Notes under the pieces: model-generated
The model's input: the letters and a program-made list of their open reading frames with translations, nothing else
Told to the model about the DNA's origin: nothing
Database searches by the model: none
Shown here: positions 1 through 12,690 of the stretch, piece by piece
Layout of the letters: every line of letters starts with the position of its first letter
Numbering within the stretch: the first letter of the stretch is position 1
DNA from: an uncultured Opitutia bacterium
Lineage (GTDB): Bacteria > Verrucomicrobiota > Verrucomicrobiia > Opitutales > Coraliomargaritaceae
Assembly: GCA_913041275.1 (NCBI GenBank)
Contig: CAJWHF010000002.1
Location: 1 to 56,466, forward strand
Length of the DNA stretch: 56,466 nucleotides
Direction of reading: 5' to 3'
Program-made: the position numbers and the translations under genes

Positions 1-1
1 T

Positions 2-2974
<2,973 letters not shown>

Positions 2975-3065
2975 TATGGACTGAGCTACTGATTACATTT
3001 TTCTCGAAGGCCTCTTTGCTCTAGATTTATCCAAAAAAGTACATCTTTGCGCTAACTAATAGTTG

Positions 3066-4091
3066 ATGCGATTAGACGACCAACCTCATCTGTGTGTTTC
3101 CTCTTCTCGTCGCGAATTTCTCGGTGCGGCAGCCTTAGCTCTTACGGGTATTTGTGGATCTCGTCTTAGTGCGGCTCAAATTCCAACAGCGCCCGTTAAG
3201 CGCCCACCAAACCCGTATGTATATAAATTTAACATCGGTGGGATCGAGGCTTTCTCTATTAGTGATGGTCATATGCTCTTTAAAAAGGGTCTAGATCTCA
3301 TGTGGCCCGAGGCAGATCGTCCTCAGATGAAAGCCGCCCTCGAGTTCAACCGCGAGCGTCTCGATGCCCTACCACTCTACGTCAATATAATGGGTCTTAA
3401 AATTGGCGATGAGGTAGCCCTGATCGATGCAGGTTTTGGAGAGCAAAATCCAAACCCAGATTTTGGTTGGCTAGCCGAAGGCCTCCGCCAGCTTGGTATC
3501 AAGCCTGAACAAGTTACAACAGGCTTTCTTAGCCATGCACACTCTGATCACCTCGACGGTTTTGTGGACAAGGGTAAGCCAGCCTTTGCAAAGGCCCAGA
3601 TTTACCTGTTGCAGGAGGAATACGATTTTTGGAGGGAACCAAGTCCTGACTTCTCTAAGTCTAAACGCGACAAAAAGCCTCTTTCTTTTATGATAAATAC
3701 TGTAAGAGATAATTTTGAAATTCTCAAAGATCAGCTTGTTATCGCCGAGGACGGGCAGACCTGCTTCCATGGTGCAGTTACTATCTTAGCTGCACCAGGT
3801 CATACCGATGGTCATGCGTGTTTTGAGATCCGTTCTGGATCTGAATCACTCATTCACCTTAGTGATGTTGTACACCATCATGTCCTCATGTTTGAAAATG
3901 CTGACTGGACTGTAGCGATGGACCACGATCCAGAGACTGCAGTTAAAACTCGACAGAAGCTTTTCAAAGAAATGGCTAACGAAAAAACTCGAGCTTTTGG
4001 CTTTCATTTACCATGGCCAGGGCTCGGTACCGTTGTGCCCAAGGGTGATCAATACGCTTGGGTGCCCGAACGCTTTAGTTGGGGATCTTAA
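3066..4091 (+). CDS. MBL-fold metallo-hydrolase with Tat-type signal peptide
   Basis: SRREFLGAAALALTG twin-arginine signal; HAHSDHLDG metallo-beta-lactamase motif; later GHTDGH and LSDVVHHH. The ORF track starts at TTG 3063, but ATG 3066 is in frame. Confidence 0.88.
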   Translation: MRLDDQPHLCVSSSRREFLGAAALALTGICGSRLSAAQIPTAPVKRPPNPYVYKFNIGGIEAFSISDGHMLFKKGLDLMWPEADRPQMKAALEFNRERLDALPLYVNIMGLKIGDEVALIDAGFGEQNPNPDFGWLAEGLRQLGIKPEQVTTGFLSHAHSDHLDGFVDKGKPAFAKAQIYLLQEEYDFWREPSPDFSKSKRDKKPLSFMINTVRDNFEILKDQLVIAEDGQTCFHGAVTILAAPGHTDGHACFEIRSGSESLIHLSDVVHHHVLMFENADWTVAMDHDPETAVKTRQKLFKEMANEKTRAFGFHLPWPGLGTVVPKGDQYAWVPERFSWGS

Positions 4092-4170
4092 CTAGGTTTA
4101 CCAACGATTTACCGAAAGAAGTGAACTTGTAATAGAAGTAAATTCTGTTATATAGTTTATCATAAGGCAT

Positions 4171-6168
4171 ATGATAAATTTTCTAGGATTATTCACATTA
4201 CTTTCATTATTAGTGATTGGTGTTACATCCCCATTAAAGGCAGATAATATCAATAGTGTTGATGGTCCAGAATGCGTCGTCACTGGTACCCTCGTTCCTA
4301 TCTCTGTTAGGTACACGGCATCTACCGACCGTGATATCATGATTAATTTTATGATGAATGCGGCTCCTTGGACCGTATATGGTCACAAGAGGGTATCGGT
4401 CCCTGCAGGTAGTGCCACGATAGTGATCCATTTAGCAGTAAATATTACTACTCCAGTGGCCGGTAGTGCTTACAAGTACGGGGTTAGTTTACTGCCTTCT
4501 GGAGCTAACTGGTCCGATCGAATATACCATATCAACCAAGTTGGTGTTAGTAGCCTAGAGGCACCCCAGATGTTTACTGTATATCCAGCCGAGTACTCTG
4601 GTGCATTACGTAATCCATTGAAAGGGTTTCGTCCCGATACTTATCGTAATAATTACGATGACGAATACGCGACTATCACCCGTTGTTATTTAAAATGGAA
4701 TGAATTAGAAAATGATGTGAACGACACTGTTCAGAAGATTAAAGATGTATGTGATCAGAAGTGGGAAGATGTGGAGCAATACGGCGTCAAAGTTATTCCG
4801 CGTGTCTATCTCGATTGGAACGAGGAACCTGGAAATGAATATTGGCCAGCGGACATGACTACAGGTGACTACAGTAGCGAGCAGTTCAAGCAGCGACTCG
4901 TTCGGCTTATTTCTCGCTTAGGTGAATGCTGGGATGATGATCCGCGCGTGGCATGGGTTCAGATGGGCTTTATTGGTCGTTGGGGGGAACACCATCACCC
5001 GGAACCTACTGCTGAAATCCAGGAGCTAATGGGTGATGCATTTGCCCAAGCATTTCAGAATAAGAAATTTCTCGTCCGGCACGCAAATGAATTTACGAAT
5101 TACGATGTTGGGGTCCATTGGGATTCGTGGGCTCATACTCAGCAGGTAGATAAGGCGCAACATGGCGCGGGCATTGAAGCATTGAACGAATCTACTAATA
5201 GATGGATGACTTACCCAATTGAGGGAGAAACCGCCTACAATTGGGGGCAATCAGATGTCCAACCTGGCGACGGCCCAGACGACACGCTGACTGACCCAGT
5301 TCACCGTGACTTTTTAATTGATACTATTCGTAACCTGCATTGTAGCGGATTGGGATGGATCGCCAGATACGACCAAGATGATCCTACAGTTAGGGTAGGG
5401 GCAGAAGAGGTACAAAAGGCATTTGGATACCGATTTTTAATTCCTCATTTCTGCTGGGGGCAACGCGCGGAGCCAGATGGCTCATTGCAACTTTTGTTCT
5501 CAGTAATTAACACGGGCTCGGCTCCATTTTATGAGGACTGGCCAGTGGAATTTAGTCTGCTAGATCCGCAGACCGGCGACCTTGTCTGGAAAACGGTGCT
5601 AGACACAGTCGATATTCGTCAGTGGATTCCTGGGGATGACTGGGATGAAGAAAATGATGCCTACCTCATTCCACCCTCGGCTCATGAGGTTGATGTAAGT
5701 ATTAGCCTACCTGGGTTTTCCCGATTGCCAGTAGGTGAATACATTGCCGCTCTTGCTATTCTTGAGCCGCTAGGTGAAACACCGAGTGTACGTTTCGCTG
5801 TAAATAATTATCTCAATGGTGGCCGTCATCCCCTAGGCAGAGTTGGTATCGGCCTTGATATCGCAGGAAATCATACACTAGATAATGCGTTCTTTGACGA
5901 TCCTATGCAGGACGACCGGCTTTCCTACTTATTGCAGACTCCTGCTTCGCCGGCCCCATCAATTATAAAGAGTATTTCGATCTCGGATGGTATGTGCCAC
6001 GTCCAAGCACAGGATTTTGCTTCGGGGACTCTACGTGTGATGCAGCGTTCGAATGATTTAGTGCAATGGGAGGCGGTTGACGTCTCGTATGGGACTGGAA
6101 CCGATTTTGAATGGGTTGAGCCTACAGTTGGAGAATCACATTTGTTTTTCAGGTTACTAACTGAATAA
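4171..6168 (+). CDS. Secreted DUF4874/DUF4832-type protein
   Basis: N-terminal signal peptide (MINFLGLFTLLSLLVIGVTSPLKA); NPLKGFRPD and WVQMGFIGRWGEHH resemble the DUF4874/DUF4832 family; C-terminal RSNDLVQWEAV...FFRLL module. Confidence 0.72.
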   Translation: MINFLGLFTLLSLLVIGVTSPLKADNINSVDGPECVVTGTLVPISVRYTASTDRDIMINFMMNAAPWTVYGHKRVSVPAGSATIVIHLAVNITTPVAGSAYKYGVSLLPSGANWSDRIYHINQVGVSSLEAPQMFTVYPAEYSGALRNPLKGFRPDTYRNNYDDEYATITRCYLKWNELENDVNDTVQKIKDVCDQKWEDVEQYGVKVIPRVYLDWNEEPGNEYWPADMTTGDYSSEQFKQRLVRLISRLGECWDDDPRVAWVQMGFIGRWGEHHHPEPTAEIQELMGDAFAQAFQNKKFLVRHANEFTNYDVGVHWDSWAHTQQVDKAQHGAGIEALNESTNRWMTYPIEGETAYNWGQSDVQPGDGPDDTLTDPVHRDFLIDTIRNLHCSGLGWIARYDQDDPTVRVGAEEVQKAFGYRFLIPHFCWGQRAEPDGSLQLLFSVINTGSAPFYEDWPVEFSLLDPQTGDLVWKTVLDTVDIRQWIPGDDWDEENDAYLIPPSAHEVDVSISLPGFSRLPVGEYIAALAILEPLGETPSVRFAVNNYLNGGRHPLGRVGIGLDIAGNHTLDNAFFDDPMQDDRLSYLLQTPASPAPSIIKSISISDGMCHVQAQDFASGTLRVMQRSNDLVQWEAVDVSYGTGTDFEWVEPTVGESHLFFRLLTE

Positions 6169-6313
6169 TAATTACAAAAAGTAATAAAGATTTAGAAATC
6201 TAGTTCTCTATAAAATTAAAATTCTGTGGATTTAACTCTACTAAGTAAAATTTCCCATAATTTCTAAAAAATAGACTTGGTCTTTTATTATCTAAAGGTG
6301 ATTTTGTATCATT

Positions 6314-6976
6314 ATGCCTAGTGCCACGGTAGAGGATTATATCAAACACATTTACCTTATTACTCAACAAAGTGGGTCCCCCAATGCGCAGATGGGACAG
6401 GTTGCTGATGCAGTAAATGTGGTTCCTGGTACTGCGACCACTATGGTAAAAGCACTCTCTGATGCAGGGCTAGTTCAGTACGCTCCACGTGTCGGTGTCC
6501 AGTTAACAGTTCCAGGGCGAAAATTGGCTCTTCATGTTCTTCGGCGGCACCGCTTAATTGAGCAATTCTTAGTAGAGGTCCTAGGGTACGACTGGTCTGA
6601 GGTACATGATGAAGCCGAGCAACTAGAGCACGTTATTTCCGATTTACTACTCGAACGGATTGACCTTTATTTAGGCCATCCTACCGAAGATCCTCACGGA
6701 GATCCAATCCCGTCTGCTGAGGGAAAAGTTGCGCCTGAACAGGTCCAAACTCTAGCTGAATGCCCAATAGACTCGAAGATTTTTGTGGCTCGAATTATTG
6801 ATCAAGGACCCGATTTCCTCAATTATATCGCCGCTTCCAGGCTTAACCCCGGCGTCGCTTTACAGGTTACATCGCGCAGCAGTAGCGCAGAGACCGTACA
6901 AATTAAATTGGAGCGTTGCGGTACTAATCTGTCCCTTGGATTAGGCGCTGCAAGTAAGATTCAAGTACGCAAATAA
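6314..6976 (+). CDS. DtxR/MntR-family metal-dependent transcriptional regulator
   Basis: VEDYIKHIYLI winged HTH start, RRHRLIEQFLVEVLGYDWSEVHDEAEQLEHVIS dimerisation/metal-binding region, C-terminal FeoA-like domain. Confidence 0.9.
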   Translation: MPSATVEDYIKHIYLITQQSGSPNAQMGQVADAVNVVPGTATTMVKALSDAGLVQYAPRVGVQLTVPGRKLALHVLRRHRLIEQFLVEVLGYDWSEVHDEAEQLEHVISDLLLERIDLYLGHPTEDPHGDPIPSAEGKVAPEQVQTLAECPIDSKIFVARIIDQGPDFLNYIAASRLNPGVALQVTSRSSSAETVQIKLERCGTNLSLGLGAASKIQVRK

Positions 6977-7114
6977 GAGCACATTTATAATAATGAAAAG
7001 ATCGCAGTTTAACCTGATATATAAAATATAAATATCCGGTTGGATTTTGTTTAATCAATTATTGAAAAACAAGATCCACAGACTTTCTCTTTAACGTAAC
7101 AAGCACACAACACC

Positions 7115-7933
7115 ATGGATTCAAACATTACTGAAAAATACATCGATATTCTCGTTCAATATGGAGTTCAAGTGATTGCAGCTGTCACTATCTTGGTTCT
7201 TGGTCTTTGGTTAGCTAAAAGGATAAGGAGTGTTCTTGTAACGACACTCAATAAACGAGAGGTTGACCCTACTTTAGTCGGATTCTTTTCTAGTCTGCTT
7301 CACGGTGCTTTAGTTGTTTTCATTCTTACTGCTGCAATAAGTAGGCTAGGTGTTCAGACTTCCTCTATTGTAGCTGTAATCGGCGCCGCCGGGTTGGCTG
7401 TTGGTCTCGCACTTCAAGGCTCCCTTTCAAACTTCGCATCAGGTGTTTTACTTATAATCTTTAAGCCATTCGTGACTGGTAATTTTATTAAAGCCGGTGG
7501 GGAGGCTGGTACGGTAGTCGAAATCGGTATCCTTTCCACTGAGCTTATGACACCAGACAACGTCAAAATAGTTCTCCCCAACTCACAGGTTATGAGTGGC
7601 TCCATTACTAATTTCTCTGCTCATTCAACTCGCCGAGTGGATCTGACATTGGGTGTCAGTTATGGAGATGATCTCGAAAAGGTTAAACAGATTATACACA
7701 AGCTTCTCGCGGCGGATGAGCGCGTATTAGAAGATCCAGAGTCCCAGGTGGCTGTTTCTAATCTAGGTGATAGCAGCGTAGACTTTATAGTCCGTCCATG
7801 GGTGAAGGCTGAGGATTATTGGGCATTTAAATACGACTTCACTCAATTGATGAAAGAGGAGTGCGAGGCCGCTGGTGTGAGTATTCCGTTCCCTCAGCGC
7901 GATCTTCATCTCTATCAGGAAAGTTCGCTTTAG
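7115..7933 (+). CDS. mscS: Small-conductance mechanosensitive channel (MscS family)
   Basis: IAVIGAAGLAVGLALQGSLSNFASGVLLIIFKPF pore helix and beta-domain signature; N-terminal TM helices. Confidence 0.93.
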   Translation: MDSNITEKYIDILVQYGVQVIAAVTILVLGLWLAKRIRSVLVTTLNKREVDPTLVGFFSSLLHGALVVFILTAAISRLGVQTSSIVAVIGAAGLAVGLALQGSLSNFASGVLLIIFKPFVTGNFIKAGGEAGTVVEIGILSTELMTPDNVKIVLPNSQVMSGSITNFSAHSTRRVDLTLGVSYGDDLEKVKQIIHKLLAADERVLEDPESQVAVSNLGDSSVDFIVRPWVKAEDYWAFKYDFTQLMKEECEAAGVSIPFPQRDLHLYQESSL

Positions 7934-7942
7934 CGTCTTTGG

Positions 7943-9094
7943 ATGTTCCGAGTACTTACTCTTCTTTTACTTTCTACGGGAGAGCTACTTGCGGACCTAG
8001 ATGTAGAGGGAATCGCCAATGAGCTAGCCAGTCGCTATATTCCCTATGTAGGTGAAGAGATTGTACTTAATGCAGAGTCACTAGCTACTCAATATACAAA
8101 GTCTTGGTGGTCTACGCCCGAAGAAATTCGCACTTCCTACCCAGAGGCACTTTTCCTAGGGAAAAGGGAAGCGAACGTGGCGCAAAATAGTAACCCATCA
8201 GATTCGCCACTCATCGGTCTGCGTCTTGCTCTTGACCCTGGGCATATCGGAGGAATGTGGGCAGATTGGGAGGCACGTAGCTTTCGTATGTCCATTGATG
8301 ATTACTGGGTACGTGAGGGAGAACTGGTACTTGAAGTCGCTCAGCGTGTGCAGGCACAACTCAAATCACTAGGGGCAGAAGTAATCCTACTTCGCAATTC
8401 GACTGAACCGCTAAACCCCAAGTCGGAAGCTGACTACTGGGCTCTAGCTACCGAGGAGTACTTGGATTCAAGCACGGCTTCGCTCGAGAAAAAAATCGAT
8501 CATACTCTAGCTATTCGTGAGCGTGCTGTGCGTATGGCCATCGTGACCGAGGAGCTAATCGAGCGCGCCCGTATCGTTAACGAAGTTATACGTCCCGATG
8601 CTCTCATTTCCTTACACATTAATGCTGCCCCCTGGTCAAAAGAAGAGCAGCAGTTAGTGAATAGTGATCACTCTCACGTACTCATATTTGGCTGTATGAG
8701 TGCTGCTGAACTTGCTATGCCAGGTCAGCAAGATCGGCTTTTTACTAAGTTGACTAATGGCAGTGGTCCCATCGAAGTTGAGCTTGCAATTGCACTTGGT
8801 CGATCCCTCGCCGAGGCTACGGGTCTACCTGCTTCCGAGTATGAAGGAGAGAATGCTATCCGTGTGAATGCGGAGGTTCCCGAAGTTTGGGCTCGTAATC
8901 TTATGCTACTACGCCTCGTTGACTGTCCTACGGTGATGCTTGAACCCTATATAGCAAACAGTAAAAATAGCTATGCTCGGCTACAAAATTCACTTGTAAA
9001 CAGAACTAAGAATTTTCCAGTTTCCGAAGATGATATTCTAGTAAAATATGCAGACGCGGTCGTAGATGGGGTACTGCGCGCCTACGGCCGTTAG
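7943..9094 (+). CDS. Divergent N-acetylmuramoyl-L-alanine amidase (Amidase_3-like)
   Basis: LALDPGHIGG, EGELVLEVAQRVQAQLKSLGAEVILLRNST, DALISLHINAAPW and VMLEPYIAN correspond to the zinc-amidase H/E/H and catalytic Glu motifs; signal-like N-terminus. Confidence 0.7.
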   Translation: MFRVLTLLLLSTGELLADLDVEGIANELASRYIPYVGEEIVLNAESLATQYTKSWWSTPEEIRTSYPEALFLGKREANVAQNSNPSDSPLIGLRLALDPGHIGGMWADWEARSFRMSIDDYWVREGELVLEVAQRVQAQLKSLGAEVILLRNSTEPLNPKSEADYWALATEEYLDSSTASLEKKIDHTLAIRERAVRMAIVTEELIERARIVNEVIRPDALISLHINAAPWSKEEQQLVNSDHSHVLIFGCMSAAELAMPGQQDRLFTKLTNGSGPIEVELAIALGRSLAEATGLPASEYEGENAIRVNAEVPEVWARNLMLLRLVDCPTVMLEPYIANSKNSYARLQNSLVNRTKNFPVSEDDILVKYADAVVDGVLRAYGR

Positions 9095-9202
9095 GTCAGA
9101 AGCTAAAAGTTACTAGAAGATACAAAAGCCTATAAATCTACTACTCTATCGTAACTTTCAAAAAGCTATTACTGGCAAGGGTATCCGGCAGAATTCTCTG
9201 TA

Positions 9203-10186
9203 CTAAATCAGGTGTTTTACTGCTTCGCGCTCTTCGGATAGTTCTTGCACGGACGCGTCAAACTTGGCACGGCTGAACTCGTTGAGTGCGACGTCGGTAA
9301 CCACCTTCACATTCTGCCCATCGCTGCGGCAAGGCAGGGAGATAATTAGACCTTCAGGTGTGCCGTAGCTCCCATCGGAACACAGACACATACTAAAGGT
9401 TTCGCCTGTGGGGGTGGGCACGGTTAGCTTGTACACAGAGTCAACTATAGCGTTGGCTGCTGATGCAGCCGAGGAAGTACCACGTGCTTTGATGATAGCA
9501 GCGCCTCGCTTTTGTACTTTCGGTATGAAAGTATCCTTTAGCCAAGGCTCATCATTGATTATCTCGGCTGCGGGTTTACCACCTATTTTTGCTGAATAGA
9601 AGTCGGGGTACTGGGTGGCGGAGTGATTACCCCAGATAGTCATATTAGTTACGCTTGTTACATCTACACCAGCCTTTTGGGCGAGTTGTGTTTTTGCGCG
9701 GTTTTCGTCGAGCGTGGTCATAGCAAAGAATCGATCCGTAGGCAGGCCATCCGCGTTGTTCATAGCGATAAGACAATTGGTATTACAGGGGTTTCCAACT
9801 ACGAGCACACGCACGTCGGTAGCTGCGTTTGCGGCTATAGCCTTTCCCTGACCTGTAAAAACCTTTCCGTTGATGCCAAGGAGGTCTGCCCTCTCCATCC
9901 CGTCTTTTCGGGGTACTGAGCCGACTAGGATTGCCCAGTTTACATCTTTGAAACCTTCTTCTAAATCTGTAGTAGCTACAACATCCTTTAGAAGCGGAAA
10001 TGCGCAATCATCTAGCTCCATAACAACACCTTTGAGCGAGTCGAGAGCAGGTGGGATTTCGATCAAGTTCAGCGCGACTGGCTGGTCGGGGCCGAACATG
10101 GCTCCTGAAGCGATACGAAAGAGTAGGGCATATCCGATATTACCGGCGGCTCCTGTGACAGCGACACGTATGACTGTTTGGTTCAT
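9203..10186 (-). CDS. mdh: Malate dehydrogenase
   Basis: [24 protein letters not shown]-binding motif; [44 protein letters not shown]. Confidence 0.96.
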   Translation of the reverse strand: MNQTVIRVAVTGAAGNIGYALLFRIASGAMFGPDQPVALNLIEIPPALDSLKGVVMELDDCAFPLLKDVVATTDLEEGFKDVNWAILVGSVPRKDGMERADLLGINGKVFTGQGKAIAANAATDVRVLVVGNPCNTNCLIAMNNADGLPTDRFFAMTTLDENRAKTQLAQKAGVDVTSVTNMTIWGNHSATQYPDFYSAKIGGKPAAEIINDEPWLKDTFIPKVQKRGAAIIKARGTSSAASAANAIVDSVYKLTVPTPTGETFSMCLCSDGSYGTPEGLIISLPCRSDGQNVKVVTDVALNEFSRAKFDASVQELSEEREAVKHLI

Positions 10187-10265
10187 AATGATATAAAATA
10201 TGTGTAAAATTAAACAGAATATCCCTAATAAATCTTAGTATTTAGTATATATTTAAAGGTTCTTT

Positions 10266-11318
10266 TTATGAGAAGAGTGGTCCGAGCTCTGCGAATGCTT
10301 TACGTAGCATCCTTTCAGTGCTATCCCAATCAATACAACCATCTGTGATCGATACGCCATATTTGAGTTCTTTCACAGGCTGAGGAAAAGGTTGGTTACC
10401 GAAGTGGAGATTACTTTCGACCATCGCTCCGATGACGCTTTGATCGACTAACTTCTGTTGCACAACCTCTGCAAAGACCTCTGGTTGACGGCTAGGATCT
10501 TTTTCGCTATTGGCATGGCTGCAATCTGTCATGATGGCAGGTGCAAGGCCCGCATCTGTAAGCTTTTCTCTGGTGATAGCTACATCGTTAGGCTGGTAAT
10601 TTGGGCCGTGCGAGCCCCCGCGCAGTACGACGTGGCAGTGGGCATTGCCCTTCGTTGTGAGAGCATTAGCTCGACCCTCGTTGTCGATTCCAAGAAAAGT
10701 CTGTGGTTGGCTAGCAGCTTTAATCGCGTTGATCGCCACATTAAGACCTCCGTCGGTGCCATTTTTGAAACCTAGTGGCATAGACAAGCCAGAAGCCATT
10801 TGTCTGTGTGTTTGACTTTCGGTTGTACGAGCACCAATTGCCGACCATGATATGAGGTCGGCAATATATTGTGGCGTAATCGGATCGAGTAATTCTGTAG
10901 CGGTAGGCAGGCCCAAATCAATAATATCTAGTAGGAAGCGCCGAGCGATGCGTAAGCCCTCGGGGATGTCGCTTGTACCGTCTAGCTTGGGATCCATTAT
11001 TAGACCCTTCCAACCTACAGTGGTGCGTGGTTTCTCAAAATACACCCTCATAACGATTAGCATGCGCTCGGATAGTTCTTTAGACAGGCCGGCTAGACGT
11101 TCTGCGTATTCACGGCCTGCCTCCAAGTCGTGGATGGAGCAGGGCCCAATTACAACGAGAAGCCTAGGGTCACTGCCGAAAATGATTTGCTTGATAGCTT
11201 CACGGCTATCGGACACGAATTTATCCACCGCATCTGTTTTGTCGATTTCTTGACAGAGCGCTAGTGGCGTAGGTAATAACGTTTTAGAGGTAATATGGAT
11301 GTCGGTGACTTTCTTCAC
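10266..11318 (-). CDS. aroG: 3-deoxy-7-phosphoheptulonate synthase (class I DAHP synthase)
   Basis: VVIGPCSIHD, MRVYFEKPRTTVGWKGLIMDP, IGARTTESQTHRQMASGLSMPLGFKNGTDG, MTDCSHANSEKDPSRQ. Confidence 0.95.
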   Translation of the reverse strand: MKKVTDIHITSKTLLPTPLALCQEIDKTDAVDKFVSDSREAIKQIIFGSDPRLLVVIGPCSIHDLEAGREYAERLAGLSKELSERMLIVMRVYFEKPRTTVGWKGLIMDPKLDGTSDIPEGLRIARRFLLDIIDLGLPTATELLDPITPQYIADLISWSAIGARTTESQTHRQMASGLSMPLGFKNGTDGGLNVAINAIKAASQPQTFLGIDNEGRANALTTKGNAHCHVVLRGGSHGPNYQPNDVAITREKLTDAGLAPAIMTDCSHANSEKDPSRQPEVFAEVVQQKLVDQSVIGAMVESNLHFGNQPFPQPVKELKYGVSITDGCIDWDSTERMLRKAFAELGPLFS

Positions 11319-11552
11319 AGTCGGTAGGTGTAGAGTAGCTTTTAGATGGGAACAAGTTCAATTATGGAAAAGACAATTTTTCGCTAGCATGATTGATTGA
11401 GATTTATTTAGTACATAGTAGAAAAAATCACATTGATATTGGATTAATTTTGTTTCACTGAATTTGTAAAACTCTAATTTTCAATTATTAATAGATTATT
11501 TAATTTGTATCATTTGATTGTAATCTAAGTTTTTAGAAGAACAAAATCTAGT

Positions 11553-11560
11553 AAAGGAGG
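11553..11560 (+). promoter_or_regulatory. Strong Shine-Dalgarno site upstream of the YgfZ-like gene
   Basis: aaaggagg 9 nt before ATG 11570. Confidence 0.75.
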
Positions 11561-11569
11561 CGAGAGAAG

Positions 11570-12526
11570 ATGAGTGAATATCCTCTAGAACCTAGCGAAT
11601 TGGGGCATAAATTAGGTAAGTACTTTTATCAATATCGCCCAGCTGCTAACTTCTTAGTTAAGGATGAGGACGCAGCTGAATTTCTACAGAGCCAATTTAG
11701 TAATGAGCTTCGACCATTTGAATCGAGTAAATGCACTTATGGACTTTGGTTGAATGTTAAGGGTAAGGTCGTAGGAGACAGTATTGTATTGTGTGAGGAT
11801 GCTAGCTCTTTTCGTGTGCTGAGCGAATGCTCGAAGGGGGATCTACTCGCAGCTCACATGCAGCGTCACATCATCGCAGATGATGTGCTTATTGAGCACT
11901 CCGACCCAGGTTACATATTCGAACTTTCTACTGAGGCGGTTGAAGCACTTGGTTTAACCCTCCCTCAAGCAGGTCATTTTACTCGCCTAGAAGGCGGAAC
12001 CCTTATTAAGGCTTTAGATAATAGATATCGTCTGTTGATTAGTTCAAGCAGTGGAAAGGATGCTTGGATAGCAAAATTTATGGCTATTGAATGTAAGGAT
12101 ATTTCCGAAGCAGATTTTGGCCTTCGTAGGATAACTGCAGGTATTCCTCTGATCCCGAGGGAAATCGGTAGCACTGATTTTCCAGGAGAGGGCGAATTGG
12201 AAAGGGACGCTATTTCATTTACCAAAGGTTGTTATCTTGGGCAAGAAGTAGTCGCGCGGATGCATAATATTGGAAAAGCACACCGCAGGCTCTTCGTACT
12301 TGAGGGTCATGGAACCCCTCCTGAGATACCCCTGAATCTTTACAATAGTGATAAAAAGTTGGTTGGGGAACTTCGTAGTGCGTATAAAAACTCCGGTTTT
12401 TGGCGTGGAGTGGCGATATTGAAAACACGATTTGCTACCACAGGATTGGAATTACAAAACGAAAATATGGATGCAGTCGTCATAAACCCATTACGAGAAA
12501 ATCCCAAAAATGGTAGTATCTTATAA
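11570..12526 (+). CDS. ygfZ: YgfZ/GcvT-like folate-binding protein
   Basis: KGCYLGQEVVARMHNIGKAHRRL matches the YgfZ KGCYxGQE signature. Confidence 0.88.
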   Translation: MSEYPLEPSELGHKLGKYFYQYRPAANFLVKDEDAAEFLQSQFSNELRPFESSKCTYGLWLNVKGKVVGDSIVLCEDASSFRVLSECSKGDLLAAHMQRHIIADDVLIEHSDPGYIFELSTEAVEALGLTLPQAGHFTRLEGGTLIKALDNRYRLLISSSSGKDAWIAKFMAIECKDISEADFGLRRITAGIPLIPREIGSTDFPGEGELERDAISFTKGCYLGQEVVARMHNIGKAHRRLFVLEGHGTPPEIPLNLYNSDKKLVGELRSAYKNSGFWRGVAILKTRFATTGLELQNENMDAVVINPLRENPKNGSIL

Positions 12527-12584
12527 ACTACATGTCTTTAGCCTTGTTGCTTTCGAATACGAGGCACCTCCAGGGCACATTTTA

Positions 12585-12617
12585 GCGGGGTAATCAGTTC
12601 AAAAAACTCCGCCTTTT
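12585..12617 (+). terminator. Possible terminator/attenuator hairpin between ygfZ and leuC
   Basis: GCGGGG - 16 nt - CTCCGC (one G-T wobble) followed by CTTTT; the loop is long, so this is tentative. Confidence 0.3.
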
Positions 12618-12690
12618 CGGTTGCCAATTGTGATGAAGCCATTCTTCTTGAGGGTTTCTTAGCAATCATTGTTCGAATGTAAATAAGATC

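Noticed and set aside
10852-11253. 133-aa plus-strand ORF
   Set aside because: Antisense to the DAHP synthase gene; composition typical of a shadow ORF.
12527-12690. Possible leucine attenuator, T-box or other riboregulator before leuC
   Set aside because: No Leu-codon-rich leader peptide or T-box sequence seen; only a weak hairpin, listed separately at low confidence.
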